A DNA stretch of 64,000 nt from the NCBI RefSeq assembly GCF_051859125.1, contig NZ_JBHYGG010000201.1, positions 1-64,000 of the forward strand, in the 5' to 3' direction. The translations under genes and the position numbers were made by a program. The notes under the pieces are model-generated. The model was given only the letters and a program-made list of their open reading frames with translations, was not told the DNA's origin and made no database searches. Position 1 is the first letter of the stretch. Each line of letters opens with the position of its first letter. This DNA comes from Gemmata sp051859125. GTDB taxonomy: Bacteria; Planctomycetota; Planctomycetia; Gemmatales; Gemmataceae. Positions 24,588 through 33,772 of the stretch are shown here, one piece after another.

Positions 24588-25145
24588 ATGTTGGACCCCG
24601 TGGTACTCGCGACCGTGCTGGACGAGGTCGCGGGCGGCAACCGGGACGCCTTCTGGCACGTCGTCCGGGCGTACAGCCTTCCGGTGCGGAGCTACCTCGC
24701 CAGCCAGACCCACAACATGCACGACGTGGACGACCTGGCCCAGGAGGTGTTCCTCGGTGCCTTCCGCGGCCTCCCGACGTTCCGCCGCGGGGACGACTTT
24801 GGGGCCTGGCTCCGCGGGATCGCGCGGAACACGCTGTCGGTCCACTGGCGGCGGACGGCCCGCCGGAACCGGGCGCTGTCCGCGTTCCAGGAGGAGGTCG
24901 CCCGGGTCGTCGGGGAGGACCTCGACCGCTCCGCGGCGGCCGACCGGGCGGACGCAATCGAGTCCCTGCTGCGGTGCATCAACCGCCTGCCGGACAAGTT
25001 GAAGCAGGTGGTGCGCGCCGGCCTCGGCGGGGACAAGCCGGCGGCCCTCGCCGAGTCGCTCGCGACCACCGTGGGCGCGGTCTACAACCTCCACTACCGG
25101 GCGAACCAGCTCCTCCGGGCGTGCATGCAGAAGGAGACGGGGTGA
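24588..25145 (+). CDS. ECF RNA polymerase sigma factor
   Basis: The 185-residue sigma factor has region 2 (MHDVDDLAQEVFLGAFRGLP, then RRGDDFGAWLRGIARNTL) and region 4 (CINRLPDKLKQVVRAGLGG with a following HTH, ALAESLATTVGAVYNLHYRA). The ATG at 24588 follows GGAG; the longer frame has no ribosome site. Its stop TGA overlaps the ATG of the FecR/LamG gene, so sigma factor and membrane regulator are coupled. Confidence 0.9.
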   Translation: MLDPVVLATVLDEVAGGNRDAFWHVVRAYSLPVRSYLASQTHNMHDVDDLAQEVFLGAFRGLPTFRRGDDFGAWLRGIARNTLSVHWRRTARRNRALSAFQEEVARVVGEDLDRSAAADRADAIESLLRCINRLPDKLKQVVRAGLGGDKPAALAESLATTVGAVYNLHYRANQLLRACMQKETG

Positions 25146-26803
25146 TGGACCCGGACCTGCAAGACCTCCTGCTCGCCTGGGCGGGCGAGGGGATCGACGA
25201 GGCCCGGCGGGGGGCACTCCTGGCCCGGCTCGGGGCCGACGCGGAGTTCCGGCGGGCGTTCATCGAGGAGGTCCGCCTGCTCGGGATGATCGGTGCCGTG
25301 CAGGCCGCGGAACCCCGGTGGCTTGCCCTGGCGGACGAGCTCGGCTGGGGGGCGGCCGGGCCGGCGGACCCGGTCCCGCTGGAGGACCGGGTGCTCGACC
25401 GGCTCCGTGCGGAGCCGGTGCCGCGCACGAGGGCGGCCGGCCGGTGGCGGTGGGCGGCCCTGGCGGCGGGCGTGCTGGCGGCCGCGGCGCCGGTGTGGCT
25501 GTTCCTCCGCGACGGCCCGCGGCCCGCCCCAGCCGGCAGGGCCGCCCCGGCCAACGTCGCCGTCGTCGTGAAGGTCGAGGGGGTCGAGCTGGAGGCGGGC
25601 GCCGGCCCGGTCCCGGCAGAGGGGAGGCCGCTACCGGCCGGCCCGTTCCGGCTCCGCTCCGGGCACGTCACGATGACCCTCTACAGCGGGGTGATGCTCT
25701 CGGTCGAGGGGCCGGCGAGCCTCGACCTCTCGTTGTCGGACGGCATCACCTGCCAGCGGGGGAGGGTCCGGGCCCGGGTGCCGGCGGCGGCCGCCAGCTT
25801 CGTCGTCCGGACCCCCTGCGCTATGGTCTCGGAGGCGGGCACCGAGTACGGCGTGAACGTCGGGGCCGACGGCCGGTCCGAGGTTATGGTGTTCGACGGC
25901 AGGGCCGAGGTGTCGGTCCTCGGCGCGGACGGCCGCACCCTTCGGAGCGAACTGGTGGAGGGGCAGCGGGCGGTGGTGGTGGAGCCGGGCGCCGCCCGCA
26001 TCGGCAACCTCGCCGCCGCCCCCGGGGCGTACCTCCCGGCCCCGGTGCTGACCGCCCCGACGCTCCTCCTCGACCGGGGCTACGCGGACGAGGTGCTCGG
26101 GCTGAAGCCGTGGGGGTACTGGCGGTTCGAGGACATGGCGGACCGGGCCGTCCGCAACGAGGTCGCCGGCCGGCCCCCGCTCCGGGCGACCGGGGCCGTG
26201 CGGCTGGCGGGGGTGGCCGGGGTGAACCGGTCCGCCGCGTTCGCGCCGGCGCGGGCCGAGCAGTACCTCGTCGCGGACGGGTCGTGGGCCCCGCCCCGGG
26301 GGACCGGGTACGCGGTCGAGGCGTGGGTGCTGCCGGAGGAGGTGAGCATGCAAACGGTGGTCGCCCTCAGCTCGCGGGCGGACGAACCGGTCCAGAAGCA
26401 CGTCTTCCTGCTGGAGCTGTCGGGGCGGGGCCACCACCTGGCCCACGACGCGTGCGTCGCCCGGTACCTGGACCGCTGGCCGCCGGCCCACGGCGGCGGG
26501 GTGAACGTGTTCTCGCGGGAGAGGTACGTCCCCTTCCGCTGGAACCACCTGGTCGCGTGTCGGCTGCCGGACCGGCTCGAGCTGTACGTGAACGGGGAAC
26601 TCGCCGGGACCTCCTCCGCCGACCCGGGGGACGAAACGACCCCGTGCCGGCTGATGGTCGGGCGGCTCAAGCGCGGGGCCCAGCCGGGGATCGACCAGGA
26701 GCGGGCGTTCGTGGGGCGGATCGACGAGTTGGCCGTCTACGACCGCCCGCTCACCGCGGGGGACGTCCGCCGGCACTACGAGCTGGGCGCGGGCGGCAAG
26801 TGA
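25145..26803 (+). CDS. FecR-type transmembrane regulator with LamG domain
   Basis: The 552-residue protein has an N-terminal anti-sigma-like cytoplasmic part (1-100), one membrane helix (about 103-123), a FecR domain (about 140-300: TLYSGVMLSVEGPASLDL, MVFDGRAEVSVLG) and a C-terminal LamG/concanavalin domain (about 330-550: GYAVEAWVLPEE, RIDELAVYDRPLTAGDVRRH). Such ECF-FecR-LamG sets are common in Planctomycetes and probably respond to extracellular polymers. A second pair is at 33773-35970. Confidence 0.88.
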   Translation: MDPDLQDLLLAWAGEGIDEARRGALLARLGADAEFRRAFIEEVRLLGMIGAVQAAEPRWLALADELGWGAAGPADPVPLEDRVLDRLRAEPVPRTRAAGRWRWAALAAGVLAAAAPVWLFLRDGPRPAPAGRAAPANVAVVVKVEGVELEAGAGPVPAEGRPLPAGPFRLRSGHVTMTLYSGVMLSVEGPASLDLSLSDGITCQRGRVRARVPAAAASFVVRTPCAMVSEAGTEYGVNVGADGRSEVMVFDGRAEVSVLGADGRTLRSELVEGQRAVVVEPGAARIGNLAAAPGAYLPAPVLTAPTLLLDRGYADEVLGLKPWGYWRFEDMADRAVRNEVAGRPPLRATGAVRLAGVAGVNRSAAFAPARAEQYLVADGSWAPPRGTGYAVEAWVLPEEVSMQTVVALSSRADEPVQKHVFLLELSGRGHHLAHDACVARYLDRWPPAHGGGVNVFSRERYVPFRWNHLVACRLPDRLELYVNGELAGTSSADPGDETTPCRLMVGRLKRGAQPGIDQERAFVGRIDELAVYDRPLTAGDVRRHYELGAGGK

Positions 26804-27017
26804 CCGGCAACGACCGGGGCCGGGAAGTGCCCCGCCGTGAGGGTCCGGTGCGGCCGCCACCTCGACATCGGTCTCAAGAATCACGGCCGAAACCGGAATT
26901 CCGACACCGGCCCAGCGGCCGCTGATTATGTGGTAAACCACGCATCCGGGCCTTGGCACGCCGCCCGCTCGGGAGTAGCGTGAAGGGCATCCCCTCTCGC
27001 CCTTCCGCCGGTGCCCC

Positions 27018-27233
27018 GTGACGACAGCCGCCCAGTGCCCGCAGTGCGGGCACGAGTTCACGTTCCGAACGTCCGTGGCCACGTTCGCTGCGACGGTCCG
27101 CTGCGGCCCGGACGGGCGGCCGCTGGTCCGGGCCTGCTACGAGATGACGTGCCCCGCGTGCCGCACCGACGTCCGCGTCCCGTCCCCACCGGCACCGAAC
27201 CCGATCGGGGCGAAGCGCCTCGGCAACCCTTGA
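27018..27233 (+). CDS. Small zinc-ribbon protein
   Basis: This 71-residue protein has two CxxC pairs (CPQCGHEF near the start, CPACRTDV near the end), forming one zinc ribbon. The GTG start is the first codon of the frame. The function is unknown; it may be a nucleic-acid-binding protein. The next small gene follows 12 bases after its stop. Confidence 0.65.
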   Translation: MTTAAQCPQCGHEFTFRTSVATFAATVRCGPDGRPLVRACYEMTCPACRTDVRVPSPPAPNPIGAKRLGNP

Positions 27234-27245
27234 GGTCCGGCGCGG

Positions 27246-27626
27246 GTGCCCCGCGGCACCCGTGTTGGCCGTGGTGGAACTGGCTTCGCGCCGCCCCGGG
27301 CCGGGGCGTGCGCCGAGCGGGGCGTGACCCGGGTCGCGCAGTTCCCCACGCGCGGAGCGGTGCGCCCCGTTCTGCGGGCGATGCTGTCCGCGAGGAGACG
27401 GGTGGTGCCGGACGTCTACGTGGAACCGGTGCCGAAGGGCCGCCCCGAGGGGGCGGCCGTCCTGTACTACGTGCTCGAGTACGCGGGCGGGGACCGGGTC
27501 ACCTTCGGGAACTACGCGACCCTGGCCGAGGCCGTCACCGCGGCCCGGGCGCTCGGGCACCGGCCGCTCGTGGCCCGGGTCCGGAACACGAGTAAGCGGA
27601 ACCCAATGCACTGGCGGGAGGCGTGA
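27246..27626 (+). CDS. Small hypothetical protein
   Basis: The conserved-looking part is the last 80 residues: VLYYVLEYAGGDRVTFGNYA, then AEAVTAARALGHRPLVARVR, a small alpha/beta domain with DUF2188-like flavour. The start is uncertain: GTG 27246 has GAGG upstream, while an ATG at 27381 would give 81 residues. It lies just downstream of the zinc-ribbon gene. Confidence 0.5.
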   Translation: MPRGTRVGRGGTGFAPPRAGACAERGVTRVAQFPTRGAVRPVLRAMLSARRRVVPDVYVEPVPKGRPEGAAVLYYVLEYAGGDRVTFGNYATLAEAVTAARALGHRPLVARVRNTSKRNPMHWREA

Positions 27627-27847
27627 TGCGTCGGCCCCCGGCCGACGGCCTGCCCCCGCCACCAACCCGGCCCACACCAGTAGCACCATGCGGTGCCCGA
27701 CGGGTGGCGTCGACCTGGACCCGGCCCGCCCCTCGCGGCGCTGGCCCTGGGGGCGGCCCGCCCCGGTACGCCCCAACTCGGTGGCGGGGCCGGGGTCGGT
27801 TCGGCACGCGGAGCGGTCGTTTCCGGCCGCTCGGAAGGATGTGACCC

Positions 27848-29566
27848 GTGAGCGAAGCCACACCTCTTTCACCGGCCCCCACAACCTGTGAGGACGAGCC
27901 GGTTCACGCCCCGGGGGCCGTCCAACCGTTCGGCGTCCTCCTGGCAATGGACCCGACGTCCCTGGTGGTGCGGCACGCGAGCGCCAACAGCAACGAGGCG
28001 CTCGGCCCCGACGCCCCGAGCCCGATCGGGGCGACCGCCGCCGACCTGCTCGGGCCGGCCGCGGAGGAGGCCCTCAGGGCCGCCCTCGCTGGCGACGGAC
28101 TCGTGACCCCGCGTCCGATTCCCGTGTCGCCCCGTGCCGCCGGCCCGCGCCCGTGGCACGGGGTCGCCCACGCCCTCGGCGCGCTGGTGTTCGTCGAGTT
28201 GGAGCCGGCCGACGAGCACCCCGCGTCCCCGGTCGCCTGGCTGTCGGCCGTCCGCGCGGCGGTCGAGCACCTGGCCGCCGCCGCGACCACCGCGGAGTTC
28301 TGCGCCGCCGCCGCGCGCCACGTCCGGGCGCTGACCGGCTACGACCGGGTGATGGTGTACCGGTTCGACGCCGACTGGAACGGCGAGGTCGTCGGCGAGG
28401 AGCGGCACGCGGATCTGGAGCCGTTCCTCGGCCTCCACTACCCGGCGTCCGACATCCCCGCCCGGACCCGGGCCCTGTTCCTGGCCAACCGGGTCCGGGT
28501 CATCCCGGACGCGGCCGCCGAGCCGGTCCCGGTGGCCCCCGACCGGGACGGCCGCACGGGGCTGCCCCTGGACCTCGGTCGGTGCCTGTTGCGGGCCGTG
28601 GCCCCGGTGCACCGGGAGTACATGCGCAACATGGGGGTGCGGGCGTCGCTCACCGCGTCCCTGGTCGTCGGCGGGCGGCTCTGGGGCCTGATCGCCTGCC
28701 ACCACGCGACCCCGCGGCGCCCCGGGCCGGCGGAGCGCGAGGCGTGCGACCTGCTGGCCCGGGTGGCGTCCGGCAGCCTGGCCCACCTCGCCGACGCCGA
28801 GGACCGGGCCCACCTGGCGGCCCTCGCGGCCGCGCTGAAGCGCGTCGAGGCGAGGGCACGGGTCACGGCGCCGCCCATCGCCGCCCTCGCGAACGACGCG
28901 ACCGACCTGCTCGCCCTCGTCGGGGCCGCCGGGGCCGTGGTGTGGCGGGCGGGGCGGGAGGTGCTGATCGGCCGGACCCCGCCCGCGGGCGCGATCCCCG
29001 GGCTGGTCGGGTGGGTGCGGGCCGCGGCCGCCCCGCTCGTCGCGACGGACCGGCTGGGCGGGGTCCACGCCCCCGCGAGGGAGTTCGCCGGCGTGGCCAG
29101 CGGGCTCCTGGCGCTGGAGGTGTCGCGGGAGGCCGACGAGTACGTCCTGTGGTTCCGGCCCGAGTTGCTCCGGGCAGTGACCTGGGGCGGGGACCCGCAC
29201 GCCAGGCCCGACGCGGGCGGCCGCGCGTCCCCGCGGCGGTCGTTCGCGGCCTGGCAGGAGACCGTCCGCGGGTGCTCCGCGCCGTGGCGGCCGGCGGAGG
29301 TGGAGAACGCGGGGCGGGTCAGGGAGGTGCTGCTGGCGGCGGGGGCGGGGTCGGTGGCCCGCCTCGAGGCCCTGCTGCCCATCTGCGCGTGGTGCAAGAA
29401 GGTGCGCGACGAGCCGGGGTACTGGCGGGGGGTGGAGGAGTTCGTCCGCGACCTCGTGGACGTGCGGTTCACCCACGGGGTGTGCCCGGAGTGCTTCGAC
29501 CGGCAGGTGGAGGAGCTGGCCGACGAGGCCGCCGGCGGTGGTCCGAACCGCCGCGTGCATCACTGA
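27848..29566 (+). CDS. Bacteriophytochrome-like photosensor without kinase, with C-terminal Cys4 module
   Basis: This 572-residue protein carries the bacteriophytochrome photosensory core. Cys14 in TTCEDEPVHAPG is at the biliverdin-binding position, followed by PAS (about 14-115) and GAF (about 130-310) domains. GLHYPASDIPAR (D202-I-P), HREYMRNMGVRAS and CHH supply the pocket residues. A weaker PHY-like region covers about 320-490. In place of a histidine kinase it ends with PICAWCKKVRDE and HGVCPECF (C513, C516, C546, C549), a short zinc-type module seen at the end of other Planctomycete sensory proteins. The output is unknown. It stands alone with no response regulator nearby. Confidence 0.85.
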   Translation: MSEATPLSPAPTTCEDEPVHAPGAVQPFGVLLAMDPTSLVVRHASANSNEALGPDAPSPIGATAADLLGPAAEEALRAALAGDGLVTPRPIPVSPRAAGPRPWHGVAHALGALVFVELEPADEHPASPVAWLSAVRAAVEHLAAAATTAEFCAAAARHVRALTGYDRVMVYRFDADWNGEVVGEERHADLEPFLGLHYPASDIPARTRALFLANRVRVIPDAAAEPVPVAPDRDGRTGLPLDLGRCLLRAVAPVHREYMRNMGVRASLTASLVVGGRLWGLIACHHATPRRPGPAEREACDLLARVASGSLAHLADAEDRAHLAALAAALKRVEARARVTAPPIAALANDATDLLALVGAAGAVVWRAGREVLIGRTPPAGAIPGLVGWVRAAAAPLVATDRLGGVHAPAREFAGVASGLLALEVSREADEYVLWFRPELLRAVTWGGDPHARPDAGGRASPRRSFAAWQETVRGCSAPWRPAEVENAGRVREVLLAAGAGSVARLEALLPICAWCKKVRDEPGYWRGVEEFVRDLVDVRFTHGVCPECFDRQVEELADEAAGGGPNRRVHH

Positions 29567-29645
29567 CGTCCGCGCGAGCCGGCTGGCGGGGTATGGGGTG
29601 GACGAATCCGCGGGCGGTGGACCGAAATTAGTCCACCCAACGAAA

Positions 29646-29672
29646 CAGCCGCGGGGCTCAACCCCGCGGCTG
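29646..29672. terminator. Strong hairpin between photosensor and tRNA-Met
   Basis: CAGCCGCGGGG (29646-29656) pairs with CCCCGCGGCTG (29662-29672) around a five-base loop. It lies 80 bases after the photosensor stop and 20 bases beyond the 3' end of the minus-strand tRNA, so it can terminate both transcripts. Confidence 0.65.
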
Positions 29673-29691
29673 CTGTCGTTGTCGGAACGAG

Positions 29692-29766
29692 TCGGGGCGG
29701 CAAGATTCGAACTTGCGACCTCCAGGTTATGAGCCTGGCGAGCTAACCGGGCTGCTCCACACCCCA
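29692..29766 (-). tRNA. tRNA-Met (CAT), initiator-like D arm
   Basis: The anticodon stem CCAGG/CCTGG closes the loop CTCATAA, giving CAT. The T arm is GCAAG TTCGAAT CTTGC. The acceptor TGGGGTG faces CGCCCCG with a weak T-G first position. The D arm GAGC..GCTC with a long loop and the weak first pair are initiator-like, although the three G-C pairs of classical initiators are not complete. It is inside the integrated element and lacks the CTG trailer of the array. Confidence 0.88.
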
Positions 29767-29865
29767 GAACAGGAGCCCTGATCCCGTCCCGTCCGTCGCT
29801 CGTACGGCCGGACCGGGCCAGGGGCTCCGGTTGAATCCTACCCCCGCGGCGGCCCGTGTCAACGG

Positions 29866-30069
29866 TCAGCCCAGGCCGAACGGGAACCCCATCAGGGCGA
29901 TGAGCACGTCGAGCGCGACCCCGACGCCCGCCATCAAAAGGAGCGTCAGGATCGCCGCGAGGATCTTCAACGCCACGTCGACCACCTTGGACTTCCAGTC
30001 CACCGCCCCCGAGTCGATCTTCCCGACCTCGCCCTTCAACTCCAGGTGGGCGGCCGTCTGCCGGTCCAT
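29866..30069 (-). CDS. Small membrane protein
   Basis: The 67-residue product starts at ATG 30069 and has a charged N-terminus, then a hydrophobic stretch (about 30-67: VALKILAAILTLLLMAGVGV and LIALMGFPFGLG) forming one or two membrane helices. The longer frame to 30126 has no better ribosome site. The function is unknown. It is about 100 bases upstream of the tRNA-Met gene, on the same strand. Confidence 0.55.
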   Translation of the reverse strand: MDRQTAAHLELKGEVGKIDSGAVDWKSKVVDVALKILAAILTLLLMAGVGVALDVLIALMGFPFGLG

Positions 30070-30200
30070 CCTCGCAAGGATGGGGTCCCGACGTGGAGCG
30101 TCTCCGGCACCGCCGGGTTGTCGCACCGCACTCGCGGCACTTGCGGCACTCGCACTTCACGGGGTTCGGCCGCGCCCCGTCGCCCCATCCGCACGGGCCG

Positions 30201-30572
30201 TCACCCCCGCCGCTCCCACGCGACCAACTCGGCCAGCGGGACGACGACCACGCCGTGCGCCACGAACTCGACCGCCCCGAACCGGTCGGACACGGGCAGC
30301 CCGATCTCGGCGGTGTAGTTCGCGTCCTCGACCCTTCTGCACACGAGCCCGCCGGCGGACCCGCGGGCGAACAGGCCCCCGCACGGCCCCGGGGGCGTGA
30401 CGAACTCGGCGCCAACGGGGACCGTGCGCCACCACTCGGCCAGTGACTCCACGAGCACGGGCGGGCCCCGGACGCGGAAGAAGTTGGGACACGAGGGAGT
30501 GAGTGTATCCGCCGGCGGGCCAACGCGCAACGAGCCGGCGCGAGAGTCTGTTTCGCAACTCACAGATGCCAC
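30201..30572 (-). CDS. Hypothetical protein
   Basis: The plausible part is the last 85 residues (SLAEWWRTVPVGAEFVTPPG, then ANYTAEIGLPVSDRFGAVEF), a small beta-rich domain. The start is uncertain; a GTG at 30458 would give a shorter protein. There is no family match and no clear ribosome site. Confidence 0.4.
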   Translation of the reverse strand: MASVSCETDSRAGSLRVGPPADTLTPSCPNFFRVRGPPVLVESLAEWWRTVPVGAEFVTPPGPCGGLFARGSAGGLVCRRVEDANYTAEIGLPVSDRFGAVEFVAHGVVVVPLAELVAWERRG

Positions 30573-30677
30573 AGACTGCTTCTCGGAGGCGGGCCTTCAA
30601 AGCGGTTGCTTCGGCGTCCTCCGGATGCGACTTTTCCCGGGGCTCGCAGTCACCGTCGTGGGCGCGGGACACGTTCG

Positions 30678-31559
30678 CTAGCCGCTGATCAGTTTGGCCC
30701 ACAACTCCTTGTACTTCTTGAGGTACTCGGTGCCCTCGGCGACGGGGTACGTCTTGCCCACCTCGCACATGGTGTACCGGTCGTACCCGATGCCCTTGAG
30801 GAGCCCGAACAGCTCGTGGTACGGGTACGTGCCCTTGGCGTCGTTCTCCAGGTCGTTGATGTGGCACGCGACGATCCGGTCCTTGAGCAGCTCGAACGCG
30901 GCCTTCACTGACTTGTTCTCGACGTCCGTCGGGTTCGAGTTCCAGTTCACCCCGACCGCCTTCGACGGGCAGGCGTCCATGATCGCCCTCATGTTCTTGG
31001 GCACCTGGGTGACGGGCCCGTGGACCTCGACCCAGATCTCGACGCCCGCGTCGGCCGCGGCCCTCCCGCACTCGTCCAGCGCGGTGCCGATCTGCTCGAA
31101 CGTCTTCTGCGGGTCGGCACCCTTGGGGACGCCGTTCGGGCGGACCTTGATGCCCTTCCCGCCCAGGTCCCTCACCAGCCCGATGAACTGCTTGCAGTCC
31201 TCGATGTTCTTCTTCACGACGGCGGGATCGGCCGCGTGGAACTCGCACACGGTGCCGCAGCTCCAGAACACCACGCCGGAGTCCGCGAACTGCTTCTTCA
31301 CCGCGGTCCGCTGCTCGGCGGTGAGCGAGGGCTCGACCCCGTGCTTGTGCGTGGTGCGGCACTCGACGGCGGCGATCCCGACCTCCTGGCACACCTTGAG
31401 GATCGTCGGGAGGTCCCACGTTGCCGGGACGTTGTACGTCACCAGGCCGAGTTTAAACTTGGCGGGTTCACCCGCCCCGAAGGTGAGGCCCGGGGCGGAC
31501 ACCGTCGCGACGGCGGCACCAGACACAGCGAAGAACTCACGGCGGGACAAAACAGGCAT
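30678..31559 (-). CDS. Sugar phosphate isomerase/epimerase (xylose-isomerase-like TIM barrel), Tat exported
   Basis: This 293-residue protein has a twin-arginine signal (LSRREFFAVSGAAVATVSAP). The AP-endonuclease/xylose-isomerase-like TIM barrel follows: VGIAAVECRTTHKHG, the metal-site region EIWVEVHGPVTQVPKN, VGVNWNSNPTD, and HINDLEN near the end. It probably isomerises or epimerises a sugar in the periplasm. The ATG at 31559 has GGAG seven bases upstream. It lies downstream of the PL4 lyase on the same strand and fits a pectin-breakdown set. The substrate is inferred. Confidence 0.82.
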   Translation of the reverse strand: MPVLSRREFFAVSGAAVATVSAPGLTFGAGEPAKFKLGLVTYNVPATWDLPTILKVCQEVGIAAVECRTTHKHGVEPSLTAEQRTAVKKQFADSGVVFWSCGTVCEFHAADPAVVKKNIEDCKQFIGLVRDLGGKGIKVRPNGVPKGADPQKTFEQIGTALDECGRAAADAGVEIWVEVHGPVTQVPKNMRAIMDACPSKAVGVNWNSNPTDVENKSVKAAFELLKDRIVACHINDLENDAKGTYPYHELFGLLKGIGYDRYTMCEVGKTYPVAEGTEYLKKYKELWAKLISG

Positions 31560-31822
31560 CAGCGCACTCCAAGGGAACAGAAAGGTACGCGTCACGCGGA
31601 ACGACATCCGACCGGCGGCGGGCCATCGATCCAGAGCCCTTGGCCCGGCCCGGGGGTGTCCAAGGGGTGCAGTGAAAGGGCTGGCAGCGCAGCCCGACTG
31701 CGAGGGGCGACTAAGACGGGGCTGGGAGCCTCCGCGCGCTCGGCCGAGCTGCTTCCGGACGGTGAGGCGCACCGGCCGGAAGTCCTCGGTGCGTTCGCGC
31801 GGCGGGCGGCCCCCGCCGCGCT

Positions 31823-33676
31823 CTACTTGGCCGCGGCGCGGTCGACCTCCAACCGCAGGCAGTCCCACAGCAGGGCGGCCGCCGGGGCCCCGAGCCGCTT
31901 CTCCGCGGCGCGGGCGGGCGGCGGCATCTCGAACGTGAGGACGTTGCGGCCGGCCTTCAACTTGGCGGCGTCGAACGCGACCCGGCGCTCCTGGTACCCG
32001 GCGTGGACCCCGCTCCGGTGCGCCGCACCGCTGACCACCAGGTCGTCGACGGCGCCCACCGCCGCACCGTTGAGCGAAACTCGGAGCTGCGGCCCCGCCT
32101 TTCCCTCGTACGCGGCGACCCCGAGGGTCAGTACGGCCGTCCCCGTGCGGGCGGCCGGGACGTCGAACTCGACCCGCCACGCCGGGGCGTGCCACGACAG
32201 GTCCCGGTTCTGCGAGACGGCCATTTGGAACGGCCAGTCCCGGTCGCGGCTCTTCCCGGCGACGAAGGTCGCCCCGTTCGGGTGGGCGGCGGCGATCGCG
32301 TCCCAGAGCCCCCAGCGGCGGAAGTCCTCGGCGAACCCGAACTCGGCCGCCGAGCGGTCCGGCGTCCCGATCTGCCAGAGCAGATCGCGCCCGCGGGGCC
32401 GGTCCCAGGTCAGCTCGCCGAGGGCGGCCGTCCCCTCGGGGGTGATGCGGACGTCCCGCTTGACGAACTGGCCGAACTCCCCCGGCGTCCAGGCGTACAG
32501 GTCGTACCGGCCGGGCCGCACCTTGGGGAGCGCGAACCGCCCGTCCCGGTCGGCCCACCCGCAGAAGCGGTAGCCCCGCCACTGCTGCTGCCACGCGAGG
32601 GGCGGTTCGGCGTCCTCGTGGTCGGCGAGGACGAGCCGCGCCCCGGCGGCCGGGGCGCCGCCGTCGAACGCGAGCCGGCCGGTCACCGTGCCCCGTTTCA
32701 GTTGGAACCGGGCGTCGTCGAGCCACGGGTTCGGCCACCGCGCCACCTCGGCCGCGGCCCGGGCCTTAGCGTCCGCCCACAGCGCCGCCTGGTCCCGCCC
32801 CTCGTTCACGTAGGTGAACGTCGGCACCGACGCCTTGCTCCAGGACCCCGCCTTGGAGTCGCTCGTGAGGACCCCCGCGCCGTAGTGGGCGGCGGTGGCG
32901 TGGGCCAGCAGCACCTGCGAAGCCCCGCCCTGGTGCACCGTGAGCTCCTGGTGCTCCGGCCCTCCGTTGAGGTGCTCGTGCCCGGGCATGACGACCCACA
33001 CCCCGAGCTTCTCGCTCATCGCGCCGTGGACGGTGTGCCTCTCGTCCATCTCCGCCGAGAAGAAGTACTTGGAGTAGTGGGTGCCGTCGGGCAGCCGGTA
33101 GGTGGCGTCCATCACCGTGCGGTCGGGGGTCAGGTCGGCTGCCTTGGGGAACGGCGTGATGCGGCGGTCGTCCACCGCGGCCGTGGTGAACAGGGCCGGG
33201 TCGACCCGGAGGCACCAGTTGTACTGGGCCAACTTGAACACGCCGGGGCTCCGGGCCGCGTCGTGCCCGAACGTCAGGTAGGTGTGGAACCCGGGCTCGT
33301 TCGCTCGCACCACGTGGTGGACCGCGAAGTCGAACGGGCACCGCGGGTCGGCGTTCTCGAAGGCGACCTCGACCAGATCGGGACCCTTCCGGACCAGTCG
33401 GAACTTCCACGCGACCAGCGACGGGTCGCGGCGGCTCGTGTACGCGATCTGCGCGTACCCGCCGCCCGGTCCGAGCAGTTCCCGCTCGCGGTAGACGAGG
33501 GACCGGAGCACCCCCTTGGCCTTGTCGAACGTCAACCGCACCCGGCCGTTGTCCACGGTGGCGGTCGCCGGCGTCTCGTCGAAGACGGGCGGCGTGGTGG
33601 CGCCGCCCGCGCCCTCCGGCGCGGGGCCGAACCGCGGGACGGCCAGGAGGAGGGCGAGGGTCGCGAACCAGCACAT
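31823..33676 (-). CDS. Rhamnogalacturonate lyase, polysaccharide lyase family 4
   Basis: The 617-residue exported enzyme has a signal peptide (MCWFATLALLLAVPRFG). The PL4 layout is a catalytic beta-sandwich (about 35-300: RVRLTFDKAKGVLRSLVYRE, DGTHYSKYFFSAEMDERHTV, HGAMSEKLGVWVVMPGHEHL), an FnIII-like middle domain (about 325-400: GTVTGRLAFDGGAPAAGARL) and a C-terminal jelly-roll carbohydrate-binding domain (about 420-615). It cleaves rhamnogalacturonan I by beta-elimination. It lies next to a sugar isomerase, an esterase and an ECF/FecR pair, suggesting an inducible pectin locus on the mobile element. Confidence 0.85.
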   Translation of the reverse strand: MCWFATLALLLAVPRFGPAPEGAGGATTPPVFDETPATATVDNGRVRLTFDKAKGVLRSLVYRERELLGPGGGYAQIAYTSRRDPSLVAWKFRLVRKGPDLVEVAFENADPRCPFDFAVHHVVRANEPGFHTYLTFGHDAARSPGVFKLAQYNWCLRVDPALFTTAAVDDRRITPFPKAADLTPDRTVMDATYRLPDGTHYSKYFFSAEMDERHTVHGAMSEKLGVWVVMPGHEHLNGGPEHQELTVHQGGASQVLLAHATAAHYGAGVLTSDSKAGSWSKASVPTFTYVNEGRDQAALWADAKARAAAEVARWPNPWLDDARFQLKRGTVTGRLAFDGGAPAAGARLVLADHEDAEPPLAWQQQWRGYRFCGWADRDGRFALPKVRPGRYDLYAWTPGEFGQFVKRDVRITPEGTAALGELTWDRPRGRDLLWQIGTPDRSAAEFGFAEDFRRWGLWDAIAAAHPNGATFVAGKSRDRDWPFQMAVSQNRDLSWHAPAWRVEFDVPAARTGTAVLTLGVAAYEGKAGPQLRVSLNGAAVGAVDDLVVSGAAHRSGVHAGYQERRVAFDAAKLKAGRNVLTFEMPPPARAAEKRLGAPAAALLWDCLRLEVDRAAAK

Positions 33677-33772
33677 GGTCCAGTTCCAGTGAGGCCTGGG
33701 GTCGCGTGCGGCGGCGCCTCCGACGAGCGGGCGCCCACCGCCGCGGGAAATCGAGGCGCAGCGGCGGCCCGG

